Shown: piece by piece, positions 5,827 through 5,852 of the stretch
Layout: every line of letters begins with the position of its first letter
How positions within the stretch are numbered: the stretch's first letter is position 1
DNA from: Clostridiaceae bacterium
GTDB taxonomy: Bacteria; Bacillota; Clostridia; Oscillospirales; Acutalibacteraceae
Direction of reading: 5' to 3'
Assembly (NCBI GenBank): GCA_016302625.1
Contig: JAEDNG010000058.1
Location: forward strand, 1-5,852
DNA: 5,852 nt
Program-made: the position numbers and the translations under genes
The notes under the pieces: model-generated
What the model saw: only the letters and a program-made list of their open reading frames with translations
Told to the model about the DNA's origin: nothing
Databases searched by the model: none

Positions 5827-5852
5827 TTCAGTCTCCAGTCTCTGATAAAAAA

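Noticed and set aside
5829..5842. Tandem repeat CAGTCTC-CAGTCTC before the peptidase start codon
   Set aside because: Only two 7-bp units, partly forming the GGAG ribosome binding site; too short to support a regulatory claim.

Overview
All six genes in this window lie on the minus strand and read from right to left. They form one tight cassette that looks like a secreted-fibre or adhesin locus of a Gram-positive, probably anaerobic clostridial (Clostridia/Oscillospiraceae-like) bacterium. The assignment is inferred from the SipW-type signal peptidase with TasA/camelysin-like substrates, the strong AAGGAG/AGGAGG ribosome binding sites, moderate base composition, and a large von Willebrand A (VWA) surface protein of a type common in gut Firmicutes. 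No taxon-specific marker is present, so nothing finer can be claimed.

Layout in transcription order: (1) 5826-5275, an ER/archaeal-type signal peptidase I (SipW family) with a Ser/His active site. (2) 5224-4634, a first SipW-type substrate interrupted by one in-frame TAA at 4867-4865. (3) 4575-3940, a second intact substrate, the closest relative of the first. (4) 3910-3314, a third substrate. (5) A 145-bp spacer with two strong consecutive hairpins and no clear poly-U tail. (6) 3168-2596, a fourth substrate. (7) 2583 to the left edge, at least 861 residues of a VWA-domain surface protein with an ordinary Sec signal peptide; its C-terminus lies outside the window. Every other gap is 12-58 bp, and no gene-free stretch exceeds 300 bp. 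No tRNA, rRNA, CRISPR array, transposase or recombinase was seen.

Likely joint function (inference): the peptidase cleaves the special signal peptides (G-T-x-A followed by Y-F/L-T) of the four small beta-rich proteins. These would then assemble outside the cell, as TasA of Bacillus subtilis does. The VWA protein has a different signal peptide and would be matured by a housekeeping peptidase; it may be the adhesive or ligand-binding partner. The points most worth a second look are the nonsense codon in the first subunit gene, a Cys/His-rich insertion in the VWA domain, the loss of a usually conserved Asp in the peptidase, and the hairpin pair in the long spacer.
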